From Kistimonas sp964291485 (GTDB lineage Bacteria; Pseudomonadota; Gammaproteobacteria; Pseudomonadales; Endozoicomonadaceae): 64,000 nt of DNA. Each line of letters opens with the position of its first letter. The first letter of the stretch is position 1. The position numbers were made by a program, and so were the translations under genes. Positions 53,789-61,664 of the stretch are shown one piece after another. The stretch covers positions 310,001 to 374,000 of the forward strand of contig OZ220224.1 in the NCBI GenBank assembly GCA_964291485.2, read 5' to 3'. The notes beneath the pieces were generated by a model. That model had not been told where the DNA came from. It searched no databases and saw only the letters and a list, made by a program, of their open reading frames with translations.

Positions 53789-54157
53789 ATGCCAAACTAT
53801 GTAAACGAAGCGATTACCGATTCTGTAACCCAGGTGAACACTAAAGTTTTGGGCGACACACCGGCCACGGCTATGGGTAATCTGATGCTTACTACCAGTC
53901 AGGCACTGGGAGTTGCTGCTCAGAATCTGAAAACGGGGCAGCAGCAGGCGAATGTGATGTGGCAGGCAGCAACAGTGCAGGGCATCAATGCGCTTATGAA
54001 TACGGGCAATGGTGTCGCGATTAATGGCCAGAGGGGGCCACCTGTTCTATCAATTTGCTATTTCGCTGTATTTATATGTTCGATTAGTCATTTAGTGAGT
54101 CACATTAAAGTCGCTACAGGATTTGTGAATCATGTCAGAAAAACGGTTAGACGATAG
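53789..54157 (+). CDS. rebB: RebB-family R-body protein
   Basis: The first ~80 residues are a convincing RebB domain (PF11747, killing-trait family): VNEAITDSVTQVNTKVLGDTP, then AMGNLMLTTSQALG, AAQNLKTGQQQANVMWQAATV and QGINALM. RebB-type proteins assemble into R-bodies, coiled protein ribbons that unroll and rupture membranes. AAAGGAT lies seven bases before the ATG. After about residue 80 the sequence (GQRGPPVLSICYFAV...) loses family character, which suggests a frameshift or a replaced C-terminus. A truncated copy and a second paralogue follow on the same strand. Confidence 0.8.
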   Translation: MPNYVNEAITDSVTQVNTKVLGDTPATAMGNLMLTTSQALGVAAQNLKTGQQQANVMWQAATVQGINALMNTGNGVAINGQRGPPVLSICYFAVFICSISHLVSHIKVATGFVNHVRKTVRR

Positions 54158-54337
54158 CATTCACCGGTCAGCCGCGGACAAGTCTATAGTCCAGTCCTCT
54201 GTCCTTGCTGTACAGAATGCAGCTGATTCCATGTGAGATATGAATATCTCTGTTGTCTAATGAATCAGCAGTCAAAAGAATCCGCACAAAATTTCGTTGA
54301 TCTGTACGCTAACAAATCTGGATTGAAAGAAACTTAA
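54132..54337 (+). pseudogene. Degenerate reb-like gene between rebB and the second paralogue
   Basis: ATG at 54132 opens a 34-codon frame (DKSIVQSSVLAVQNAADSM) whose AVQNAA segment resembles the conserved N-A-x-x-Q-Q part of Reb proteins, then stops at TGA 54234-54236. A second short frame, 54260-54337, begins MNQQSKESAQNF in another phase and has no ribosome site. Together they look like the remains of a third Reb gene interrupted by a stop and a shift. The first frame overlaps the 3' end of rebB by 26 bases. Confidence 0.45.
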
Positions 54338-54352
54338 AAAGGTCGAGTCAGT

Positions 54353-54556
54353 ATGAGTGATAATCGTAGTGAGGAAAGTCTAAAGCCTGCTCCTCTTCAG
54401 GAGAATTCTGAGCAGTATTCTTCAGCAATAGTTGATACTATTTTTGCCGAGACACTGGCCCGTGGCATGAAGAATGCGATTACTTCGCAGCAAAATGCAC
54501 AAATGTCATCCTCCTCTTCTGTGACTAATGCCTGTGCCCGAATTTTAAGTGGGTAA
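54353..54556 (+). CDS. Reb-like small protein (R-body component candidate)
   Basis: This 67-residue protein has a polar N-terminus followed by VDTIFAETLARGMKNAITSQ and QNAQMSSSSSVTNACARIL, a pattern (x-N-A-x-x-x-Q-Q-N-x-x-M) shared with RebB-family paralogues (RebA/RebC type). It ends earlier than typical 75-110-residue Reb proteins. AAGGTCGAG lies a little far upstream of the ATG. Known R-body operons have two to four such paralogues, so this may be a structural or assembly partner of RebB. Confidence 0.6.
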   Translation: MSDNRSEESLKPAPLQENSEQYSSAIVDTIFAETLARGMKNAITSQQNAQMSSSSSVTNACARILSG

Positions 54557-54794
54557 AAAGCAGCGCAATATAGAATTAATTTGTACTATCGTAAATCTGC
54601 ATCATTACAGTTATTCGATTTTAATTTTTCGGATATAACGGCTTATCAAGTTTCAAATACAAAACTATTTTACGTTTCTATTAAAGTGCTTCATGTAATA
54701 GGGGGGAAGGACTCTCTAGAGGCTTTCAGGTAGACGTGATCAAGATGGAAGTTGTGTCATTTATGTTTGTTGTCTATGACGGCGTGTTTGAAAC

Positions 54795-54833
54795 AAATAA
54801 AAAAAGAGCGCACAAGGCGCTCTTTTTTTATTT
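54795..54833. terminator. Bidirectional terminator, reb region / amtB
   Basis: AAATAAAAAAAGAGCGC pairs with GCGCTCTTTTTTTATTT, loop five bases, with T-runs on both strands. It lies 13 bases after the amtB stop. Confidence 0.9.
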
Positions 54834-54845
54834 GGGATCGCAGTC

Positions 54846-56117
54846 TTACTTGGAAGTGAACTCCGGATAGGCTTCCATACCACACTCCGCCAGATCCACA
54901 CCTTCGTACTCTTCCTCTTCACTGACGCGGATGCCGGTGACAACCTTCAGCACGCCCCAGACGATCAGGCTGGTAACGAAGACCCAACCGAAGATGGTGG
55001 CGGCACCAGCCAGCTGACCCAGCAGGGTAGCGCCGCTGTTGGTTGCAGGCACAACCAGCAGACCGAACAGGCCAACCGTACCGTGGACAGAGATGGCGCC
55101 CACCGGATCGTCGATCTTCAGCTTGTCCAGCGCAAGGATGGAGAGGACAACCAGCACTCCACCGATGGCGCCGATCAGGCTGGCCTGAACCGGGGTCGGT
55201 GTAGAAGGCTCGGCAGTGATCGCAACCAGACCAGCCAGAGCACCGTTCAGGGACATGGTCAGGTCAGCCTTGCCGAACAGCAGGCGGGCTGTGATCAGGG
55301 CAGCCACAACACCGCCAGCGGCAGCAGCGTTGGTGTTAACGAATACCATGGCAACAGCGTTGGCGTTGGCAATATCGCCCAGTTTCAGGACAGAGCCACC
55401 GTTGAAGCCGAACCAGCCCATCCACAGGATGAAGGTACCGAGCGTGGCCAGCGGCAGGTTGGCGCCGGGGATGGCGTTGATCTCACCGTTAGCACCGTAC
55501 TTGCCTTTACGGGCACCCAGCAGGAGAACACCAGCCAGGGCTGCAGCTGCACCAGCCATGTGGACGATACCGGAGCCGGCGAAGTCAGAGAAACCAAGGT
55601 CGCCCAGGTTGTAGAGACCGAAGACGTCGCTGCCGCCCCAGGTCCAGGCACCTTCCATCGGGTAGATGAAACCGGTCAGGACAGCGGCGAAAATCAGGAA
55701 GCTCCAGAGCTTCATTCGTTCGGCGACAGCACCGGAGACGATGGACATGGCTGTCGCCACGAACACGACCTGGAAGAAGAAGTCAGACGCGCCGGAGTAG
55801 ATGGAACCACCCTCGAAGCCGTCTTCACGGCCGGCGAAATCGCTCAGCGTGCTGGCCACGTGATCGTCACCGACCAGGATACCGTCGAGCAGGTAGCCGC
55901 CGCCGTACATGATCTGGTAACCGCAGATCAGGTACATGATGCAGGCAATGGCGAACAGGGCGATGTTCTTGGTCAGAATTTCAGTGGTGTTCTTGGAACG
56001 GACCAGACCGGCTTCCAGCATGGAGAAACCGGCGGCCATCCACATGACCAGTGCGCCACAGACGAGGAAGTAGAACGTGTCTATGGCGTATTGCAGGTGA
56101 AAGAGATTGTTTTCCAC
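54846..56117 (-). CDS. amtB: Ammonium transporter AmtB
   Basis: AmtB is the trimeric ammonium channel regulated by GlnK. The 423-residue protein has about 11 helices. Conserved segments are LVMWMAAGFSMLEAGLVRSKN, the first pore histidine in DFAGSGIVHMAGAAAAL and the second in PVGAISVHGTVGLFGLL; WMGWFGFNGGS is the family motif. The C-terminal tail (ISVSEEEEYEGVDLAECGME-like) carries the Y-E-G-x-D-L-x-E-x-G signature that contacts GlnK. It follows glnK on the same strand, as a glnK-amtB operon, presumably induced by nitrogen limitation. Confidence 0.96.
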   Translation of the reverse strand: MENNLFHLQYAIDTFYFLVCGALVMWMAAGFSMLEAGLVRSKNTTEILTKNIALFAIACIMYLICGYQIMYGGGYLLDGILVGDDHVASTLSDFAGREDGFEGGSIYSGASDFFFQVVFVATAMSIVSGAVAERMKLWSFLIFAAVLTGFIYPMEGAWTWGGSDVFGLYNLGDLGFSDFAGSGIVHMAGAAAALAGVLLLGARKGKYGANGEINAIPGANLPLATLGTFILWMGWFGFNGGSVLKLGDIANANAVAMVFVNTNAAAAGGVVAALITARLLFGKADLTMSLNGALAGLVAITAEPSTPTPVQASLIGAIGGVLVVLSILALDKLKIDDPVGAISVHGTVGLFGLLVVPATNSGATLLGQLAGAATIFGWVFVTSLIVWGVLKVVTGIRVSEEEEYEGVDLAECGMEAYPEFTSK

Positions 56118-56192
56118 AGTAAACCCCCCAGTTTACGTTAGCGTGCCGGGCATCGGGATGCCGGCGTGCTGTTTATGCGTTAATCGTTGTTA

Positions 56193-56531
56193 TCAGATAG
56201 CGTCGGTGCCGGTCTCGCCGGTACGGATACGGATCGCCTGTTCCAGTGCGGTGACGAAGATCTTGCCGTCGCCGATCTTGCCGGTGTTGGCGGTCTTGCT
56301 GATGGCTTCGATGACCTGGTCGAGCATGTCGTCGCCGATGGCTACTTCGATCTTGACCTTGGGCAGGAAATCCACGACATATTCCGCACCACGGTAGAGT
56401 TCGGTATGGCCCTTCTGGCGGCCGAAACCTTTGACTTCCGTGACGGTGATACCCTGTACGCCGATCTCGGAAAGAGCTTCACGTACATCGTCGAGCTTGA
56501 AGGGCTTGATGACTGCTGAGACCAGTTTCAT
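56193..56531 (-). CDS. glnK: Nitrogen regulatory PII protein GlnK
   Basis: GlnK senses ATP/ADP, 2-oxoglutarate and, through uridylylation, glutamine, and blocks AmtB when nitrogen is plentiful. The 112-residue protein has the T-loop with Tyr51 (GFGRQKGHTELYRGAEY) and the C-terminal signature VTALEQAIRIRTGETGTDAI. CAGGAG lies eight bases before the ATG at 56531; the longer frame to 56588 is not used. Adjacent amtB supports GlnK rather than GlnB. I did not find a clear sigma-54 (-24/-12) promoter upstream by eye. Confidence 0.95.
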   Translation of the reverse strand: MKLVSAVIKPFKLDDVREALSEIGVQGITVTEVKGFGRQKGHTELYRGAEYVVDFLPKVKIEVAIGDDMLDQVIEAISKTANTGKIGDGKIFVTALEQAIRIRTGETGTDAI

Positions 56532-56997
56532 GGCATTTTCTCCTGAGCTTCTCATTCTTTGCGTGTCCGGGGGGATGAACCCGGACAAGTCTACGCTTTT
56601 CGGTTTCGGGTTATAAGTACTTGTCGCGCTGGATCATGGCCGGACAGACGGTGGAAACCGTATGCCGGTGACTGGTTAAACGACAGAATGCGGTTTTTGT
56701 TGTTGGCATTGTGGCTCCTTGCTGTCGTGAATCGGTGTGCCCCGTGTTGGCTCACTGTCCAGGGCGGTTGCAGGCTTAATTGCACTCATCGTGCCAGTTA
56801 TTGAAAACAGTGACGAAATGCCGGTTTTTCAGGTCTTTTGTGCCTGGCAGACCGAGGACCTTGCAGGCTGTGCGCTGATATCGCGCACAATCGAATGCAA
56901 TGCCCGGAACCAAAATGGCACGCCATGCACTATATTGGTGCATCTTTATGGTGCAAGGTCAGGCTGTTATCAGGCCTGCAAAAGCGAGTGGGTCTCG
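56532..56997. other. Divergent region between glnK and the Stealth gene
   Basis: This 466-base gap contains the small minus-strand frame at 56611-56709 and an upstream open frame on the plus strand that continues into the Stealth gene but lacks family similarity. An AT-rich TATAAC on the minus strand (around 56608-56613) could be part of the glnK promoter. Nothing else was recognised. Confidence 0.45.
56611..56709 (-). CDS. Possible 32-residue small protein upstream of glnK
   Basis: ATG at 56709 is preceded by AAGGAG with a five-base spacer, close to ideal. The frame encodes a small basic protein (starts MPTTKTAFCRLTSHRH, ends AMIQRDKYL) with two cysteines and three histidines. It is on the glnK strand, 79 bases before glnK, so it could be the first gene or a leader of that operon. 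I recognise no family. Confidence 0.4.
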   Translation of the reverse strand: MPTTKTAFCRLTSHRHTVSTVCPAMIQRDKYL

Positions 56998-57954
56998 ATG
57001 TTGGTGCAGTCCGGTACAGGAATTGATCTGGTTTATACGTGGGTAGATGGTTCCGATCCGTCCTGGCGGGCTGAAAAAGCCCGCTATGACCATGAAGCCG
57101 GTTATTACATCGGTAACCGGAACTGCCGCTGGCAGGATAATGGAGAATTGCGCTACTCATTACGCTCAGTGACAGCCTACTGGCCATTTGAGGGCACGAT
57201 TTATGTCGTGACGGCGGGGCAGACGCCGGCATGGTTGAATACGGAACATCCTCGTATTCGGATTGTTGATCACCGGGAGCTCATTCCGGTGGATTACCTG
57301 CCGACCTTTTCCTCAACGGCGATCATTGCCCGTCTGCATCATATTCATGGGCTTCGGGAACGCTGCCTTTACCTGAATGATGATGTATTTTTTCTCCGCC
57401 CAGTGCAGAAAGAGGATTTTTATGACGGTGAATGCAGCCTCTTTTATGTCAATGACAAGCACCTTGACGACTCAAACCATGTATCGGAAGAGAGCCATTC
57501 AGATCAAAACGGTGTTGTGTTCAGCCGTACCTTCATGCAGAGGGAATTTGGTGTGACGGATCCCTTCCCGATGCCGGAACATGCCCCCAAGGCGATACAG
57601 CGCTCCTGGATGATTCAATTGGAAAAACAGTTCCCTTCCTTATTTCAGGATGCCATGCAGGGGCGATTCCGCCGGGCGGATGCGCCCATCATTGATGACC
57701 TGTTCTTCCGCTGGCTGCATCATCTTGGGCGAGCGCAGTATCGGCAAAACCGGAATTGTTATATGGAAAACTGTGTGCCAGCGGTGGGTGAACAGTACGC
57801 TGCGCTGCTGGCCGGTCGTCATGATGCCCTGTGTCTGTGCATCAACGATATCTCTGATGATATGCCTGAGGCGCAGTATGCGCCTTACCAGCAGCAGATG
57901 CAGAGGTTTCTGACGGCGCGTTTTCCGGAAAAGTCCGATTTTGAGCGTGGTTGA
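56998..57954 (+). CDS. Stealth-family phosphotransferase (capsule-type glycosyl-1-phosphate transferase)
   Basis: Stealth proteins transfer sugar-1-phosphate groups in capsule or exopolysaccharide synthesis and are related to animal GlcNAc-1-phosphotransferase. The conserved regions are present in order: CR1 GIDLVYTWVDGSDPSWR, CR2 NGELRYSLRSVTAYWPFEG, then YVVTAGQTPAWL, LPTFSSTAIIARLHHIHGL and the acidic YLNDDVFFLRPV. CR3 is around HAPKAIQRSWM. The 318 residues give a compact form. I start at the ATG at 56998, just before CR1; the frame is open to 56737 but that part has no family similarity. No other capsule genes are adjacent. Confidence 0.85.
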   Translation: MLVQSGTGIDLVYTWVDGSDPSWRAEKARYDHEAGYYIGNRNCRWQDNGELRYSLRSVTAYWPFEGTIYVVTAGQTPAWLNTEHPRIRIVDHRELIPVDYLPTFSSTAIIARLHHIHGLRERCLYLNDDVFFLRPVQKEDFYDGECSLFYVNDKHLDDSNHVSEESHSDQNGVVFSRTFMQREFGVTDPFPMPEHAPKAIQRSWMIQLEKQFPSLFQDAMQGRFRRADAPIIDDLFFRWLHHLGRAQYRQNRNCYMENCVPAVGEQYAALLAGRHDALCLCINDISDDMPEAQYAPYQQQMQRFLTARFPEKSDFERG

Positions 57955-58015
57955 AGACGTTTGATGATTGGCACAGGAGAAAATCGTGCTGACGCATTGC
58001 CCGCACTATGTATGA

Positions 58016-59098
58016 TCAGCAAAGGTTGTCGGAAGAAATACAGCGTTTGACCACATACTCCGATGTCATGCATTGCAGAACGCCGCTGTAGGAAATATCA
58101 AATTCGATAATATCGCCGACATGGTGGGTTTTACTGGCATCAGTGATGTCGAGAATCAGGTGGTCACTGCTGCCCCCAATGACCAGGATGCCTGAATCCC
58201 GGGGCACAATCTGGTTGATATCAATATCCTGTTTGCCGATGGCGCAGATGGCGCGTCGGCGAATACCCCTGTCTACGAAAACAGGCTTGTTCCCGAAGGC
58301 ATCCAACGCGGTGGAATTGGCCGGTACAGAGGGCTTCAGTTTGACCTCAATGATTTCACACTGAAGAGAAAAGGCAGACTGGCAGGTGCCGGGCACCGGG
58401 TCATCATTAAGGCCGATGCCCATTAGCAATGAGGCGCCCAGTCGCAATTGGTTCACGGCCTTTGGCAGACCTCCTCGTAGCATCAGGAACAGGCCGGCGG
58501 AGCTGGCGCCGCTGATAACATTTAGCTGGACATCAAGTGCCTGCTCAACGCGGCTGGCAATAGCGGCCAGTTGAGTCTGGTTGTCGGTTGTGGGTTCTAC
58601 ACCCCCATAACAGGCCAGGTTTGCACCCATTCCTTCGAGTTGCAGTCCGGGCAATTCAGTCACTGTTCGGGCCAGATGCAGTGTCTCTTCTTCAAAGAAG
58701 CAGCCTTCACGTAAGTCGCCAAGATCATGCATCACTATCACACCATGGGTGACGCCGAGCTGGCAGGCGGCTTTGGACAGGGCCTTTAGCGTGGTTTCTT
58801 CCGAGTTCAGGGAAACCTGGGCAAACTGAACTACAGTCTCTACCTCACTCAGCGCCGGGAGTCGCAGAAGCATCTTCCTGACCGGCAATCCCTCAAGACG
58901 TTGCAGGTTGATGAGGCGTGAATCCGCCAGCAGAGAGATACCGCTTTCTACCATGGCCCGGGCGATGTCAGGACTGGCGCAGGCCAGTTTGGTGACACCA
59001 GCGGGTTCAACGCCATTTTGATGGCAGAGATCCACCATGGTGCGGGTATTGTGCCGAATGCTATCGAGGTTGATCGTGAGGCAGGGGTAAGCGTACAT
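58016..59098 (-). CDS. Ornithine/alanine racemase-family PLP enzyme (Orr-like)
   Basis: This 360-residue protein has the alanine-racemase N-terminal TIM barrel with the PLP lysine at residue 37 (GVTKLACAS). Segments LADSRLINLQRLEG, GMGANLACYGG and QLRLGASLLMGIGLND match the ornithine-racemase group (Orr) rather than alanine racemases DadX/Alr. Orr interconverts L- and D-ornithine; the exact amino acid here is not certain. The open frame starts with TTG at 59101, but ATG 59098 (MYAYPCLTINLDS) is the natural start with AAGG upstream. It is convergent with the Stealth gene. Confidence 0.75.
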   Translation of the reverse strand: MYAYPCLTINLDSIRHNTRTMVDLCHQNGVEPAGVTKLACASPDIARAMVESGISLLADSRLINLQRLEGLPVRKMLLRLPALSEVETVVQFAQVSLNSEETTLKALSKAACQLGVTHGVIVMHDLGDLREGCFFEEETLHLARTVTELPGLQLEGMGANLACYGGVEPTTDNQTQLAAIASRVEQALDVQLNVISGASSAGLFLMLRGGLPKAVNQLRLGASLLMGIGLNDDPVPGTCQSAFSLQCEIIEVKLKPSVPANSTALDAFGNKPVFVDRGIRRRAICAIGKQDIDINQIVPRDSGILVIGGSSDHLILDITDASKTHHVGDIIEFDISYSGVLQCMTSEYVVKRCISSDNLC

Positions 59099-59479
59099 CA
59101 AAGAACCTTATTGCAGCGTTTATGACTCGACGATGAGGGTGCGAAAGGCATTCTTCACAATAAAAAGAGCACTGTTATTGCCTAAGATCAGTTTTAAACA
59201 GGAATGTACAAAAAAATAGCTGTTGATAGGCCTTGGCTTTTGCACAGCGCGCGTAAAGTGCTGCAATGAAAATGCGCCAGCCCTGCTTGCGCAGGAATAC
59301 GTCAGACGATACATTCCCTTTCCTTAAGAATGATGCGGTGGCTGAGAGAGATGGCTGCCTGAGAGCAATGGGGTATGGGGATATCCTTTTGCGATTATTT
59401 GGAATTTTACTGTTCACGGGGTTAAAACTATCCCCATTATCAACGCTATCCCGTGTGAAATAGAGGGTGTATCTGCAAG
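59099..59479. other. Divergent region, racemase / ubiK
   Basis: This 381-base gap has no gene I can support; open frames on both strands here are short, overlapping and without ribosome sites. It should hold divergent promoters. The last 80 bases, nearest ubiK, are AT-rich with possible promoter boxes that I could not fix. Confidence 0.45.
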
Positions 59480-59770
59480 ATGATCGACAAAGCCGCATTT
59501 GTGACTTCCATTGCCGGTAAGCTGAACACCCTGCTGGCCGGTGAAAAAGGACCGGTTAGGGATGATCTGGAAAAGAATATCAAGGCCATTCTCCACAGTG
59601 CCTTTTCCCGGATGGAACTGCTGACCCGCGATGAGTTTGATGCCCAGGTCGCAGTATTGCAGCGAACCCGGCAGATGCTGGAGGAACTGGAAGACCGGGT
59701 AGTAGAACTGGAAAAATCCGTATCTTCTGCCAAAGATGCGCCAGCGCTTCCTGCAGAATCTGATTCTTGA
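59480..59770 (+). CDS. ubiK: Ubiquinone biosynthesis accessory factor UbiK (YqiC)
   Basis: UbiK helps the cytosolic Ubi complex (with UbiJ) in aerobic ubiquinone synthesis and binds membranes. The 96-residue protein has an N-terminal amphipathic part (AAFVTSIAGKLNTLL), the family segment DLEKNIKAILHSAFSRMELLTRDEFD, and a C-terminal coiled coil (about 55-83; LEELEDRVVELEKSV). Its position before comM and near glnK-amtB is the same as in Pseudomonas genomes. Confidence 0.92.
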   Translation: MIDKAAFVTSIAGKLNTLLAGEKGPVRDDLEKNIKAILHSAFSRMELLTRDEFDAQVAVLQRTRQMLEELEDRVVELEKSVSSAKDAPALPAESDS

Positions 59771-59920
59771 GTGCTGTTCCGGAGAAAAGCCACGGTTTTT
59801 CTCCTTCTTCTCTTCTGTGACATTGCAATTCCCTGATCCTGTTCAATACTTCCTGCCTCGCTGGCCTTCGGGGTGAAGGCCTGCCAGACGTTAATCCAAC
59901 AAACGAAAACAGGATAACGG

Positions 59921-61435
59921 ATGTCACTTGCGATTATTCATACCCGTGGACGTCACGGTATTGATGCGCCTCCGGTAACGGTGGAGGTGCATTTATCCAA
60001 TGGCCTGCCCAGCCTCAATATTGTCGGTCTTCCTGAAACAGCGGTGCGGGAAAGCAAGGATCGGGTGCGCAGCGCAATCATTAACGCAGGCTTTGAGTTT
60101 CCAGCGCGTCGTATCACGATCAATCTCGCACCAGCGGATTTGCCCAAGGAAGGTGGTCGGTTTGATCTGCCTATTGCACTGGGTATTCTCGCGGCTTCCG
60201 GGCAAATACCTACAGATCATCTGGACCAATTTGAATGCGTCGGGGAACTTGCTTTATCCGGTGAGCTGCGGTTTGTCCGTGCTGTTTTACCTGCGGTGAT
60301 TGCCTGCCATAAAGCGGGCAGGAAATTGATTGTCCCAAGGGCAAATACAGATGAGGTTGTGCTTTATCAGGCGGCGGATGTCTTTGTTGCTGATTCCCTG
60401 TTGGCGGTGACAGGGCATTTTACGGGTTCACAGCGATTGCTAATGGCTACCGAAGCATGCCCTCCAAGAGGGCAGCCGGAGCTGGATTGTCGTGATTTAG
60501 CCGAGTTACGTGGGCAGCCTCAGGCGCGTCGTGCTTTGGAGATCGCCGCAGCCGGCGGCCATGGGTTGCTGATGTTTGGCCCACCGGGGACCGGAAAAAC
60601 TCTGATGGCCAGCTGCATGCCCAGTATTCTGCCACCACTGACGGAACAGGAATCCATTGAAGTCAGCGCCATATATTCTGTAGCGGGTTATGGCTCCCGG
60701 TCGTATTCCCGGCAGCGTCCGTTCAGAGCACCCCATCATTCAGCATCAGGGGTTGCACTGGTGGGTGGTGGTGCATGTCCCAGGCCGGGGGAGATTACGC
60801 TGGCACACCACGGTGTACTTTTTCTGGATGAGTTGCCCGAATTTGAACGACGGGTATTGGAGATGCTTCGTCAGCCTCTGGAGTCGGGCGAAATCTGTAT
60901 TTCCCGATCTGCCCGACAAACGCTGTTTCCAGCCCGATTTCAGTTACTGGCGGCAATGAATCCTTGCCCCTGTGGTTATCTTGGCGACAAAAATCACCCC
61001 TGCGCCTGCCGTCCTGAGCAAATTCAGCGTTATCGTCGAAAACTATCGGGCCCTTTGCTGGATCGGATTGATATGCATCTTGAGGTTACCAGGCTATCTG
61101 CGCCGGAATTATTGGATCAATCTGCCACTGAGGAATCCTCTGCTGCTGTGCTCCAGCGGGTGCTTAAAGCGCGAGATCTTCAAAAGGCGCGACAGCAGGG
61201 GCTGAATAGCCAGCTTACTTCGTATGAGTTGGATGATTATGTGGTATTGGATACAACTGAGAGACATCGGTTGATGGGGATGATTGATCGGTTAGGACTC
61301 TCAGCCCGTGCTGTACACCGGATTCTCCGTCTGGCACGAACCATCGCTGATTTATCGGAAACTGAAAGGGTTGCCAAACACCATATTGCTGAAGCTATTT
61401 CCTTTAGAAATCTTGACAGGGTAGTTAGCGACTAA
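59921..61435 (+). CDS. comM: ComM/YifB-family AAA+ ATPase (Mg chelatase-like)
   Basis: ComM is a hexameric helicase that promotes branch migration during natural transformation. The 504-residue protein has the N-terminal ChlI/Lon-like domain (VEVHLSNGLPSLNIVGLPETAVRESKDRV region), Walker A GPPGTGKTLMA, Walker B GVLFLDELPEF, ARF-type sensor segments, a four-cysteine segment (NPCPCGYLGD with HPCACRPEQ), and the C-terminal AHRILRLARTIADLSETE helices. It is the usual neighbour of ubiK. Confidence 0.93.
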   Translation: MSLAIIHTRGRHGIDAPPVTVEVHLSNGLPSLNIVGLPETAVRESKDRVRSAIINAGFEFPARRITINLAPADLPKEGGRFDLPIALGILAASGQIPTDHLDQFECVGELALSGELRFVRAVLPAVIACHKAGRKLIVPRANTDEVVLYQAADVFVADSLLAVTGHFTGSQRLLMATEACPPRGQPELDCRDLAELRGQPQARRALEIAAAGGHGLLMFGPPGTGKTLMASCMPSILPPLTEQESIEVSAIYSVAGYGSRSYSRQRPFRAPHHSASGVALVGGGACPRPGEITLAHHGVLFLDELPEFERRVLEMLRQPLESGEICISRSARQTLFPARFQLLAAMNPCPCGYLGDKNHPCACRPEQIQRYRRKLSGPLLDRIDMHLEVTRLSAPELLDQSATEESSAAVLQRVLKARDLQKARQQGLNSQLTSYELDDYVVLDTTERHRLMGMIDRLGLSARAVHRILRLARTIADLSETERVAKHHIAEAISFRNLDRVVSD

Positions 61436-61664
61436 AAGGCAGTGGTTTTAATAACTATTAATAATATATCCATGTATTCGTGAATTTGAGACAGTAATTT
61501 TTTGAGGACTTTGAACATCAATGGGGAACTTTTGACGAGAAGAGCTTTTCAAAGGATATACAGGGAATAGGTTTTTGAATAATGCCTATTCAAGACCCTA
61601 ATGGTGCATTAACGCTATAGGTGTCTCAAGGTCAGTGAAATGCTATCTGAGGAGGCTCGATTTT

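Noticed and set aside
55083..56141. 352-codon open frame on the plus strand
   Set aside because: It is fully antisense to amtB, a certain gene with strong third-position GC bias that leaves long antisense frames. The composition (Asp/Gly/Gln/His-rich, no domain) is typical of such shadows.
56532..56760. Sigma-54 promoter for glnK-amtB
   Set aside because: Expected from biology, but no GG-N10-GC element with good context was found on the minus strand by eye.
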